Origin: Streptomyces roseoverticillatus
GTDB lineage: Bacteria > Actinomycetota > Actinomycetes > Streptomycetales > Streptomycetaceae
Direction of reading: 5' to 3'
Length of the DNA stretch: 64,000 nt
Assembly (NCBI RefSeq): GCF_000719265.1
Contig: NZ_JOFL01000019.1
Coordinates: 1-64,000, forward strand
Of the stretch, positions 40,714-48,716 are shown piece after piece (positions within the stretch are counted from its first letter, which is position 1; every line of letters starts with the position of its first letter). Both the position numbers and the translations under genes were made by a program. Below the pieces are notes generated by a model that was given only the letters and a program-made list of their open reading frames with translations, was not told the DNA's origin and made no database searches.

Positions 40714-42237
40714 TCAGGAGGCCCAGACGACCGACTGGAGTTCGCTGTAGGCGTGCAGTCCGAACGAACCGCCGTCCCGGCCGACGCCGCTCTCCTTGAA
40801 GCCGCCGAAGGGCGTCTCGGGGTGCCGCTGCACGGTGTTGATGCCGACGTTGCCGCTGCGGAGGCGGGCGGCGACGGCCCAGGCGCGGGCGGCGTCGGCG
40901 CTGAACACGTAGTCGTGGAGGCCGTAGGACGTGCTGTTGGCAATGCGTACAGCGTCCTCGTCGTCCTCGAAGGGGAGGGCGACGACGACGGGACCGAACA
41001 ACTCCTCGCGGGCGACGGCGCTTTGCGGGTCGACGTCGGCGATCAGGGTGGGGGCGACGTAGAAGCCGGGCTTGATGTCCGGGCGGGTGCCGCCGGCGAC
41101 GATGCGCGCGCCTTCCGACCGGGCCCGCGCGATGTACGCCTCCACCCGGTCGCGCTGGGCGGCGGAGATCAGCGGGCCCACCACCGTCGAGTTATCCACA
41201 GGGTCCCCGACGGTCAGCGTTCGCGCGTAACGTTGAAGACCGGCGACGACCTCCTCGTACAGCGCGCGCTGTACGAGCACCCGGGTCGGCGCCGTGCAGA
41301 TCTGTCCGCTGTGGAAGGACCAGACCGAACCGACCGCCCGTATAGCCGACTTGAGCACGTCACGGTCGGCATCCCCCAGGACGATGGCCGCGCCCTTGCC
41401 GCCGAGCTCGAGAAGGGTGCGCTTCATCGACCTCCCCGCGGCTTCGGCGATCTGTTTTCCGACGGCGGTGGATCCGGTGAAGCTGATCATGTCGATGCCG
41501 GGGTGGGACACCAGCGCCTGCCCCGTGCCCGGACCCGAGCCCGTGACGATGTTGAAGACGCCGTCCGGGAGGCCGGCCTCCCGGAGGATCGGGCCCAGCG
41601 ACAGGCAGCACAGGGGGTCCTGCGGCGCCGGTTTGGCGACGACGGCGTTTCCCATGGCCAGGGCGGGCGCGAGCTTGCCCACGAGGTTGACGAGCGGAAA
41701 GTTGTAGGAGGTGATGCAGGCGACGACGCCCACGGGGCGTCGGACCGCGGCGGCGCCCATCAGGCCGCCGGGTGCGAGCGGGCTGCCCTGGACGGGGTGC
41801 GGCGCGAGCGGGAGGACCGCCGGCTCGACCGCTCCCCGGGCGTAGCGGCGGAAGCGGTCCACCGCCACGGGCAGTTGCAGGGTCGAGGTGACGCGCGCCG
41901 TCGCGCCCGTCTCGGCCTGGAGCAGGGGCAGGAGCTCCGCTTCGTGTTCACCGATCAGTTCCGCTGTCCGGTCCAGTACGGCCGCGCGCTCGCGCGGGTC
42001 CGTACGGGACCAGCCGTCCTGCGCGGCTTGCGCGGCGGTCACGGCGGCGGCGACCTCGGCGGGGGTCGCCTCCGGCGCCGCCCCGACGACCTGCTCGGTC
42101 GCCGGATTGACAACTGGATAGTGACCCTTTTCCGGCGTGCGCCACGACCCGCCGATCCAGTTCCCGTACTTCTTCGTGCCGTACGCCGTCATGTCCCCCG
42201 CGGTCATGTCGTCCGCCGTCATGTCATCCGCGGTCAT
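40714..42237 (-). CDS. aldehyde dehydrogenase (NAD(P)-dependent)
   Basis: A 507-residue ALDH-superfamily enzyme. The catalytic Cys is Cys314 (SGQICTAPTR), the general base is Glu277 (LLELGGKGA), and the cofactor segment FTGSTAVGK is at 253-261. It belongs to the benzaldehyde/vanillin-type branch by its TSYNFP and ENGQ-less pattern, which is a weak assignment. The first 20 codons are a fourfold MTADD-type repeat before the true domain start near YGNWIGG. ATG 42237 overlaps the upstream acyl-CoA dehydrogenase stop as ATGA. It would oxidise the aldehyde made by the neighbouring alcohol dehydrogenase. Confidence 0.93.
   Translation of the reverse strand: MTADDMTADDMTAGDMTAYGTKKYGNWIGGSWRTPEKGHYPVVNPATEQVVGAAPEATPAEVAAAVTAAQAAQDGWSRTDPRERAAVLDRTAELIGEHEAELLPLLQAETGATARVTSTLQLPVAVDRFRRYARGAVEPAVLPLAPHPVQGSPLAPGGLMGAAAVRRPVGVVACITSYNFPLVNLVGKLAPALAMGNAVVAKPAPQDPLCCLSLGPILREAGLPDGVFNIVTGSGPGTGQALVSHPGIDMISFTGSTAVGKQIAEAAGRSMKRTLLELGGKGAAIVLGDADRDVLKSAIRAVGSVWSFHSGQICTAPTRVLVQRALYEEVVAGLQRYARTLTVGDPVDNSTVVGPLISAAQRDRVEAYIARARSEGARIVAGGTRPDIKPGFYVAPTLIADVDPQSAVAREELFGPVVVALPFEDDEDAVRIANSTSYGLHDYVFSADAARAWAVAARLRSGNVGINTVQRHPETPFGGFKESGVGRDGGSFGLHAYSELQSVVWAS
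42178..42237 (-). repeat. 15 bp tandem repeat (4 copies) starting at the start codon
   Basis: Four units of ATGACNGCGGANGAC-type begin exactly at the aldehyde dehydrogenase ATG, giving MTADD-MTADD-MTAGD-MTAYG. Every unit carries an in-frame ATG. The design matches the AhpD-like gene at 4225, though the two proteins are unrelated. Confidence 0.85.
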
Positions 42238-43397
42238 GGACGAGGCTCCTTCGGCAGGCCGAGCACGCGCTCGGCGATGATGGTGCGCTGCGTCTCGGCC
42301 GACCCGCCGTAGATCGTGTCGGCCCGCGAGAAGAGGAACAGGCGCTGCAGGGCGTCGAGTTCGTACGGGCGTTCGTCGCTCCAGCGGTGCGGCCCGACGG
42401 CGGCGGGCGGGCCCTGTACCTGCACGGCCAGTTCGCCGAGGCGCTGGTGCCAGCTACCCCAGAGCAGTTTGGCGACGCTGGGTGCGCCGGGGAGGTCCGT
42501 GCCGCCCAGGGCCCGCAGGGCGGTCCAGCGCATGGTCCGCAGCTCTGCCCACTGCCGTACGAGCCGGTCGCGCACCGCCGGTTCCGCTGCGGCTCCGGTC
42601 TCCAGGGCGAGGCGGACGATGCGGGCGAGTTCTTCGGCGAAGCCGATCTGCTGGGCGAGAGTGGCCGGCCCCCGCTCCCGGCCGAGGAGGTCCATGGCGA
42701 CCCGCCAGCCGTTTCCCTCGCCGCCGAGCACATGGTCGGTGCGGGCCTCGGCTCCGTCGAAGAAGACCTCGTTGAAGTCGGCGCCGCCGGTGAGCTGCCG
42801 GATCGGCCGGACCTCGATCCGGCCGGGCTGGTCCATCGGCACGAGCACGAGGGAGAGGCCGTGGTGCCGGCGGGAGCCCTCGGTGGTGCGGGCGAGCAGG
42901 AAGCACCAGTCGGCTTCGTGGGCGAAGGAGGTCCACAGTTTCTGGCCGGTGATGCGGTAGGTGCGGCTGCCGGGGTCCCTGACGGCGGCGGTGCGTACGG
43001 CGGCGAGGTCGGACCCCGCGCCGGGTTCGCTGTAGCCCTGGCACCAGATCTCCTCGCCGCGGGCGATGGCGGGGAGGAAGCGGGAGCGCTGGGCGGGGTC
43101 TCCGTGGGCGATGAGGGTGGGGGCGAGGAGGTGCTCGCCCATGTGGCCGAGGCGGGCCGGGGCACGGGCGCGGGAGTACTCCTCGGCCCAGACGACCTGC
43201 CCGGTCAGGGGTGCGGTGCGATTGCCGTAGGTGCCGGACGGGCAGTCCCAGCCGAGGCCGATCCAGCCGTCGGCGCCCAGTTCCCGCTCCCAGGCGCGGC
43301 CTGCGGTGGGTGACGGATCCACGGCGAGGTGGCCGGCGAGCCAGGCCCGCGCTTCCTGCCGGAGGGCTTCGTCGTCCGGCCCGAAGGAGAAGTCCAT
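42234..43397 (-). CDS. acyl-CoA dehydrogenase (FadE-like) 2
   Basis: A 387-residue acyl-CoA dehydrogenase with WCQGYSEPGAGSDLAAVRTAA and ITGQKLWTSFAHEADWCFLLAR in the middle beta domain. The C-terminal SRADTIYGGSAETQRTIIAERVLGLP carries the FAD-binding and family signature. The enzyme introduces an alpha,beta double bond in acyl-CoA. ATG 43397 has GGGGAG 7 nt upstream, 13 bp after the SDR stop. It lies in the SDR-ACAD-ALDH-ADH unit. Whether it is homomeric or pairs with another FadE here is not determinable. Confidence 0.94.
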   Translation of the reverse strand: MDFSFGPDDEALRQEARAWLAGHLAVDPSPTAGRAWERELGADGWIGLGWDCPSGTYGNRTAPLTGQVVWAEEYSRARAPARLGHMGEHLLAPTLIAHGDPAQRSRFLPAIARGEEIWCQGYSEPGAGSDLAAVRTAAVRDPGSRTYRITGQKLWTSFAHEADWCFLLARTTEGSRRHHGLSLVLVPMDQPGRIEVRPIRQLTGGADFNEVFFDGAEARTDHVLGGEGNGWRVAMDLLGRERGPATLAQQIGFAEELARIVRLALETGAAAEPAVRDRLVRQWAELRTMRWTALRALGGTDLPGAPSVAKLLWGSWHQRLGELAVQVQGPPAAVGPHRWSDERPYELDALQRLFLFSRADTIYGGSAETQRTIIAERVLGLPKEPRP

Positions 43398-43410
43398 GAG
43401 TGGCTCCCCG

Positions 43411-44322
43411 TCATGCGTTGGGGCGGGCTTTGGTGGCGGCAGCCTCGGCCATCGCCTCCAGGTGGGCGAGCATCGGCATGGGATCGGTGCCGATCGTGCG
43501 GGGCAGCAGGTCGGCGATCCTGTCCGGTGTCCAGGGGCCTTCGGTGCAGACGGCGCGCAGTTCGCGGGGCTGGGCCCACACGGCGATCCGGGGACCGGCC
43601 ACGGTGTAGACCTGTCCGGTGATGCCTTCGTCGCGGGCCTGTTCGCCGAGCAGGTAGACGACGAGAGCCGCGACGTCCTCGGGGTCGCCGATCTCCTTGA
43701 GGTCCACCGGCACGTTGGCGGACATGCGGGTACGGGCCACGGGGGCGACGCAGTTGGCGGTGATCCCGTACTTGTGCAGGCCGAGGGCAGCACTGCGGAC
43801 GAGGGAGATGATGCCACCCTTGGCGGCGGAGTAGTTGGCCTGGGCGACGCTGCCCTGGTGGTTGCCGCTGGTGAAGCCGATGAGGGTGCCGTGCCCCTGG
43901 CGGCGCATGACGGCGGAGGCGGCGCGGAAGACGGTGAAGGTGCCTTTGAGGTGCGTGGCGATGACGGGGTCCCACTCTTCTTCCGTCATGTTGAAGAGCA
44001 TCCGCTCGCGCAGGATGCCCGCGGCGCACACGGCGCCGTCGAGCCGCCCGTAGCGGGCGAGGGCCGTGTCGACGATCCGCTGCCCGCCGGCCATGACCGA
44101 CACGTCGTCCGCGACGGCGGCGGCCTCGCCGCCCGCCGCCTCGATCTCCTTGACGACGCCGGCGGCCACCTCGCTCGTGGGCGCGGCACCGTCGATGGCG
44201 ACGCCGTAGTCGTTGACCACGACCTTTGCGCCCTCGGCCGCACAGGCGAGGGCGACCGCGCGGCCGATGCCGCGCCCCGCCCCGGTGACGGCGATCACCT
44301 TTCCCGCCAAGAAGCTCTCCAC
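43411..44322 (-). CDS. SDR-family 3-hydroxyacyl-CoA dehydrogenase-like
   Basis: A 303-residue short-chain dehydrogenase resembling the N-terminal part of peroxisomal multifunctional enzyme type 2. TGAGRGIG is at 13-20, an NDYG segment follows strand 2, and catalytic Tyr164 and Lys168 lie in YSAAK. About 40 extra residues follow the usual C-terminus. It likely oxidises a hydroxyacyl-CoA. The start is GTG 44322, with GGGAAGGGG upstream. Operator I is 24 bp upstream. It leads a four-gene unit ending with the alcohol dehydrogenase. Confidence 0.93.
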   Translation of the reverse strand: MESFLAGKVIAVTGAGRGIGRAVALACAAEGAKVVVNDYGVAIDGAAPTSEVAAGVVKEIEAAGGEAAAVADDVSVMAGGQRIVDTALARYGRLDGAVCAAGILRERMLFNMTEEEWDPVIATHLKGTFTVFRAASAVMRRQGHGTLIGFTSGNHQGSVAQANYSAAKGGIISLVRSAALGLHKYGITANCVAPVARTRMSANVPVDLKEIGDPEDVAALVVYLLGEQARDEGITGQVYTVAGPRIAVWAQPRELRAVCTEGPWTPDRIADLLPRTIGTDPMPMLAHLEAMAEAAATKARPNA

Positions 44323-44346
44323 GGCGCACGCCCCTTCCCGCTCTAT

Positions 44347-44361
44347 CTGACGGTCCGTTAG
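44347..44361. promoter_or_regulatory. TetR-type operator site I (CTGACGGTCCGTTAG)
   Basis: Nine of ten arm bases match (GTTAG in the right arm). It lies between the SDR unit and the divergent cyclase-family gene, 24 bp and 63 bp from their starts, so it could control both. Confidence 0.75.
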
Positions 44362-44424
44362 ATTTTTGGACAGGGCAGGCGAAGGCACAAGCCCCGCACA
44401 GGGACCGATCCGGGGAGGACGTCC

Positions 44425-45351
44425 ATGCCACTGCCGGCGGAGTTCCACGAGATCGCCAAGCGGGTCAACAACTGGGGCCGCTGGGGCGAGAGGGATGAGA
44501 TCGGCACCCTGAACCTCATCACCGACGCCGTTGTGCGCGAAGCGGCGGCGACCGTACTCACCGGCCGGAGGGTGGCCCTGGCCGTGCCCCTGCGGCAGCG
44601 CGGGATCCAGACCGGTCTGATCCCCGGCAGGATCAACCCCTTGCACACCATGACCTCGGTCAACCGGGAGGAGTTCGCTCCGGGATCAGTGGCCACGAGT
44701 GATGACACCGTCACCATGGGCCTCCAGGCGGGGACCCACTGGGATGCGCTGCCGCACGTCTCCCACGGCGGCAGGATCTACAACGGCCGGCCGGCGGACT
44801 CGATCACCGCCCATGCGCACGCATCCTTCAGCGGCATCGAGAAGGCCCGGCACATCGTCTCGCGCGGGGTGCTGCTCGACGTGGCCCGCGCCCGGGGCGT
44901 GGACCGCATGGCCCCCGGGCATGCCGTCACCCCGGAGGATCTGGAGGCGGCGGAGGACATGGGGGCGGTCTCCGTGGGACCGGGGGACGTCGTGGTGGTC
45001 CGCACCGGGCACATGCAGCGCTACCTTGCGGGCGACCGCCGTGCGTACGGCAGTGCGTCGCCCGGGCTGTCGGTCCGGACGCCCGAGTGGTTCCATGTGC
45101 GCGACGTAGCGGCCGTCGCCAATGACACGCTCTGCTTCGAGGTCTTCCCGCCGGAGATCGACGGGCTCTGGCTGCCGGTGCACGCGCTCCACCTGGTCGA
45201 GATGGGGATGATGCAGGGCCAGAACTGGAACCTGGAGGAGCTCTCCACGGCCTGCGCGGAGGAGCGGCGCTACGCCTTCCTGCTGACGGCAACACCCGAG
45301 CCCTTCGAGGGGGCGGTGGGCGCGCCCGTAGCGCCGGTCGCCGTGCTGTGA
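44425..45351 (+). CDS. cyclase-family (kynurenine formamidase-like) metal hydrolase
   Basis: A 308-residue member of the cyclase/KynB fold. The metal-binding motif QAGTHWDALPHVSH (HxxxD type) is near residue 96. The product probably hydrolyses a cyclic amide, lactone or formamide; members also occur in polyketide and aromatic degradation clusters. ATG 44425 has GGGGAGG 6 nt upstream. It is divergent from the SDR unit and shares its operator. A 15 bp repeat begins immediately after its stop codon. Confidence 0.9.
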   Translation: MPLPAEFHEIAKRVNNWGRWGERDEIGTLNLITDAVVREAAATVLTGRRVALAVPLRQRGIQTGLIPGRINPLHTMTSVNREEFAPGSVATSDDTVTMGLQAGTHWDALPHVSHGGRIYNGRPADSITAHAHASFSGIEKARHIVSRGVLLDVARARGVDRMAPGHAVTPEDLEAAEDMGAVSVGPGDVVVVRTGHMQRYLAGDRRAYGSASPGLSVRTPEWFHVRDVAAVANDTLCFEVFPPEIDGLWLPVHALHLVEMGMMQGQNWNLEELSTACAEERRYAFLLTATPEPFEGAVGAPVAPVAVL

Positions 45352-45396
45352 GCGAGGCATACGCGGGCGAGGCAGACGTGGGCGGGCGGCGACGTG
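45352..45396 (+). repeat. 15 bp repeat (3 copies) directly after the cyclase stop codon
   Basis: Three 15 bp units based on GCGAGGCAGACGTGG begin at the first base after TGA. They resemble the stop-adjacent repeats elsewhere in the window, but here the stop itself is not included. Confidence 0.6.
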
Positions 45397-45595
45397 CAGA
45401 TACGCACCCGAGCAAGGCACCGCGCGTCGCCGCCGGCTCCGGCGCTGGAGCCCTGTTCTTGCGCCGGATCGCGACCCGTACTCGCCGAGCAGCCCGGTGA
45501 ACTCGGGCCTCTCGACGTCCCCTCGCAACGAATCGCTGCGTCCAAGGGTGATCACGTGGACACTTCACGTCAACACCTGGTCTGGACGTTGTCGA

Positions 45596-46066
45596 TTAAG
45601 CCCGATTTATGACGGCGCGCGGCGCGTCGAAAGCGCCGGCCCATGTGGAGCCACCGCGGTCGACCTCGCACCAGATGCGCTTGCCGCTGCCTTCTGCCTG
45701 CCAGCCCCAGCGGTCCGCGAGACCGTCGACCAGCTCCAGGCCGCGCCCGCCGGTGTCCTCGCCGCCCGCGCACCTGCGGCGGGGCGGGCGAGCACTGATG
45801 TCGGCGACCTCGACACGGACGGTGCCCCCGCTTGCGCCGGGCACTCCCGCGCCGGCACCCGGGAAGAGCATGCGCAGCACGGCCGGGCAGCCGGTGTGGA
45901 CGACGGCGTTGGTGACCAGCTCGGAGATCAGCAGGATCAGCGTCTCGGCCAGCGGCTCATCGACGCCTATCCCCGAACCGGCCAGTCGCGACCTCGCCCA
46001 CTTGCGGGCCCGTCCCACTTCCGCGGGGTCGGCCCGGACCTCCATCTGCATCTGAAGCACCTGCAC
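45596..46066 (-). CDS. RsbW-like ATP-binding protein (HATPase_c, anti-sigma kinase type)
   Basis: A 156-residue GHKL-type ATPase domain: N box ISELVTNAVVHT, then VEVADIS (G1) and GGRGLELVDGLADRWGW (G2). Streptomyces has dozens of such stand-alone proteins, usually annotated as regulatory ATP-binding proteins that phosphorylate anti-anti-sigma factors. The start is probably GTG 46066. There is no partner gene next to it. It is isolated between the cyclase gene and an acyl-CoA dehydrogenase gene. Confidence 0.88.
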   Translation of the reverse strand: MQVLQMQMEVRADPAEVGRARKWARSRLAGSGIGVDEPLAETLILLISELVTNAVVHTGCPAVLRMLFPGAGAGVPGASGGTVRVEVADISARPPRRRCAGGEDTGGRGLELVDGLADRWGWQAEGSGKRIWCEVDRGGSTWAGAFDAPRAVINRA

Positions 46067-46479
46067 CGCTCACACCATCCGTACCGGCGGACACAACGCC
46101 TCGCGTCTCCGAGGGACCACGGAACGTGATCGCCTTCCGAGACAGCATGGTTGACGCACAGTCACCCCAACAAGCGCTTCGGGCATATTCCGGCGCAAAG
46201 GAGTAGGGCTGCTGCATACTGTGCGACGCGTGCTGAGGAGACTCGAACACCGAGGGTCTTTGCGACCCGTTCCGGGACGAGCATCAGACATGTGCACGCC
46301 CGGCGCCGCCACATGGGCCACAGACGCCTCGCCGCGCTTCTGAACCTCTCGCATCCAAGGGAGAGTACCCGAGCCGGGACCCGACTCCGGCCTGTGACGA
46401 ATAACGTCCGGGACACAGCCTGATATCGACATGCTGTGAGCGGTTCGGCATGACATACCCGGAATTTCATCCATGACGA
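46067..46479. other. 413 bp gap without a convincing gene
   Basis: This stretch has somewhat lower GC than its surroundings and should hold the promoter of the ATP-binding protein gene. Open frames exist on both strands (for example minus 46070-46474), but none shows a recognisable domain or a good ribosome-binding site. I see no strong hairpin. Confidence 0.5.
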
Positions 46480-47544
46480 TTACGCCGTGACATTCTCTGC
46501 GTCCAGAACATCCGTTGCATCACTCGCGTGAGGCCCCTCCGGTAGGTGTGAAGCCTCGCGAAGAAGGGTATTCGCAAGCAATTCCTCGGAATCGGCTGCC
46601 GACTGCCATTGACTGGCCCTCAGCCAGGCACGTTTCAGGTGCAGATGAATGTCTGCCTCCCAGGTGAACCCTAGGCCACCGTGCACTTGCAGACAGTCAC
46701 GAGCGTTGCGTACGGCTGCACTGTCAGCGAGCAGTTTGGCGGCGGCGATTTCAGCGGTTCCCTCCGGTTCGGCCGCGAGCGACGCGGCATAGACCGCGGC
46801 GCGCGCGAGCTCGGCCCGGACGAGCATCTCCGCACACAAGTGCTGCACGGCCTGGAACGCACCGACCGGGCGTCCGAACTGGGAGCGGCGCCGGGCATGG
46901 GAGACCGCCAGTTCGACCGTCCGGAAGGCGCTCCCGAGCTGCTGGGCGGCGGTCAGCAGCGCCGCTTCCCGGCACAGCCGGGGAGCATCGGCAGGCACGG
47001 TGGCGGCGGTCCCGTCCGGCGGCCGGGGCAGTTGCCGGACGAGGTGCAGGGGCGTCGTGGGGTCCACGGACCGCGCGGGCCGTGCCCGCAGGGCCCGCGG
47101 GGCGCCGCCGGGGCGTGCGCGAAGGACCCGGGCGGCCCGGCCGTCGAGGAGCAGGACGGCTTCCGCCGAGGCGAGGTGCTCGGCCGTTCCCGGCCGGTCC
47201 AGGGCGGTGACGGGACAGGCCCCCTCGGCCGCTCCCGGCACGAGCCCGGCGGCGAGCTGGGTGGCGACCAGCGGCCCGGGCAACAGGGCCCGTCCGGCCT
47301 CCTCGAAGAGGAGCACTGCCTCGGGGAGCCCCAGCCCCGCGCCGCCGTCCTGCTCCGCGAGGCGCAGGGCGAAGAAACCCGCTTCCCCGAGGGCCTGCCA
47401 GAGGTCCCGGTCCGGTGCCGGCGGGCCGCCCGGGCAGTCGGCCAGGGAGCGCAACCGCTCGCGGGGGTACCGGGCGGCGAGGAGGCCCCGCATCCCGGCC
47501 CGTAGGGCGCGCTGGTCGTCGGTGAGGCGGAAGTCCATGGTCAT
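46480..47544 (-). CDS. acyl-CoA dehydrogenase (FadE-like) 3, short divergent subunit
   Basis: A 354-residue acyl-CoA dehydrogenase-like protein. The C-terminal half is conserved (SQFGRPVGAFQAVQHLCAEML and VHGGLGFTWEADIHLHLKRAWL); the middle domain is short. It is encoded next to a full-length acyl-CoA dehydrogenase, the arrangement known for alpha2beta2 enzymes such as FadE28-FadE29 in steroid side-chain oxidation. ATG 47544 overlaps the upstream stop as ATGA; ATG 47538 has AGGGGG at better spacing. It is the last gene of the unit starting at 49916. Confidence 0.9.
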   Translation of the reverse strand: MTMDFRLTDDQRALRAGMRGLLAARYPRERLRSLADCPGGPPAPDRDLWQALGEAGFFALRLAEQDGGAGLGLPEAVLLFEEAGRALLPGPLVATQLAAGLVPGAAEGACPVTALDRPGTAEHLASAEAVLLLDGRAARVLRARPGGAPRALRARPARSVDPTTPLHLVRQLPRPPDGTAATVPADAPRLCREAALLTAAQQLGSAFRTVELAVSHARRRSQFGRPVGAFQAVQHLCAEMLVRAELARAAVYAASLAAEPEGTAEIAAAKLLADSAAVRNARDCLQVHGGLGFTWEADIHLHLKRAWLRASQWQSAADSEELLANTLLREASHLPEGPHASDATDVLDAENVTA

Positions 47545-48710
47545 CGCCCCCTGGGGAGGCCGAGGATGCGCTCGGCAATGATGTTCCGCTGGATCTGGGA
47601 GGTCCCTGCGGCGATCGTGTAGGAGAGCGAGGAGAGGCGCTGCGCCGTCCACTCGTGGCGGGTGTCCAGGGACTCCGGTCCGAGTACCTCGGCGGCCGCT
47701 TCGTAGAGCTTCTGGCGGGCCTGGGAGTAGCGGAGTTTGAAGACGGACGCCCCGGGTCCCGGGTTCCCGTGGCCCCCGGTGCGGGCGGCGTGGGCGGCCT
47801 CGCTGGTGTTCCACTGGACGAGCCGCCACAGGGCGGTGAACTCGGCGTGGAGGCGGCCGAGGCGGCGGCGCAGGACGGGGTCGTCCCAGCGGCCGTTGGC
47901 GCGGGCGGTGCGGGCGAGGCGGGCGAGGGTGCGGCGGCAGGCGACGACCTCGCCTGCGAAGGCGGTGCCGCGCTCATAGGAGAGGGTGACCATGGTGACG
48001 CGCCAGCCGTCGTTCTCCGGGCCGACGCGGTGAGTGACGGGCACGCGCACCTCGTCGAGGAACACCTCGGCGAACTCGGTGGTGCCGGCGAGGGTGCGCA
48101 ACGGGCGCACGGTGACGCCGGGGGCGTTCATGGGCAGGGCGAGCCAGGAGATGCCGCGGTGCCGGGGTGCCGCGGGGTCGGTGCGGACGAGGAGTTCGCA
48201 CCAGTCGGCGACCTCGGCGTGGGAGGTCCAGATCTTGCTGCCGGTAACGACGTAGGAGTCGCCGTCGCGGACGGCCCGGGTGCGCAGCGAGGCCAGGTCG
48301 GAGCCGGCGTCGGGTTCGGAGAAGCCCTGGCACCAGATCTCGTCGCCGCGCAGGATCGGCGGCAGCCAGCGGGCGCGCTGGGCGGCGGTCCCTTCGGCGG
48401 CGATGGTGGGGCCGGCGTGGAGGAGGCCGACGAAGTTGGCGCCGACGTAGGGTGCTCCGGCGCGTTCGGTCTCCTCGATGAAGATCAAGTACTCGGTGGG
48501 GGTGGCGCCTTGACCGCCGGCGTGGGCGGGCCAGTGCAGGCCGGCGTATCCGGCGTCGTGGAGGGCGCGCTGCCAGGCGCAGTCGTGGGCGCGGCGCGCG
48601 GGCCAGTCCTCGGCGGGGGGTTCGGGGGGAAGCCGGGGCAGGGTGTCGTGCAGCCAGGCGCGGAGCCGGTCGCGGAAGTCCTCCTCTTCCTTGGTGAGGG
48701 TGAGGTCCAT
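47541..48710 (-). CDS. acyl-CoA dehydrogenase (FadE-like) 4
   Basis: A 389-residue acyl-CoA dehydrogenase. WCQGFSEPDAGSDLASLRTRAV, VVTGSKIWTSHAEVADWCELLVR and the C-terminal SYTIAAGTSQIQRNIIAERILGLPRG are all standard. With the gene that follows it probably forms a heteromeric flavoenzyme that desaturates a bulky acyl-CoA. ATG 48710 lies 6 bp after the amidohydrolase stop. The unit order is amidohydrolase, FadE4, FadE3. It resembles FadE2 at 42234 in overall layout. Confidence 0.94.
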   Translation of the reverse strand: MDLTLTKEEEDFRDRLRAWLHDTLPRLPPEPPAEDWPARRAHDCAWQRALHDAGYAGLHWPAHAGGQGATPTEYLIFIEETERAGAPYVGANFVGLLHAGPTIAAEGTAAQRARWLPPILRGDEIWCQGFSEPDAGSDLASLRTRAVRDGDSYVVTGSKIWTSHAEVADWCELLVRTDPAAPRHRGISWLALPMNAPGVTVRPLRTLAGTTEFAEVFLDEVRVPVTHRVGPENDGWRVTMVTLSYERGTAFAGEVVACRRTLARLARTARANGRWDDPVLRRRLGRLHAEFTALWRLVQWNTSEAAHAARTGGHGNPGPGASVFKLRYSQARQKLYEAAAEVLGPESLDTRHEWTAQRLSSLSYTIAAGTSQIQRNIIAERILGLPRGR

Positions 48711-48716
48711 TGCGGC

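Noticed and set aside
41192..41200. TTATCCACA DnaA-box-like 9-mer
   Set aside because: It is a relaxed match inside the aldehyde dehydrogenase coding sequence with no regulatory context.
46070..46474. 134-codon minus-strand frame upstream of the ATP-binding protein gene
   Set aside because: No domain, no good ribosome-binding site and mixed composition; a chance frame is more likely, though a small unknown gene cannot be excluded.
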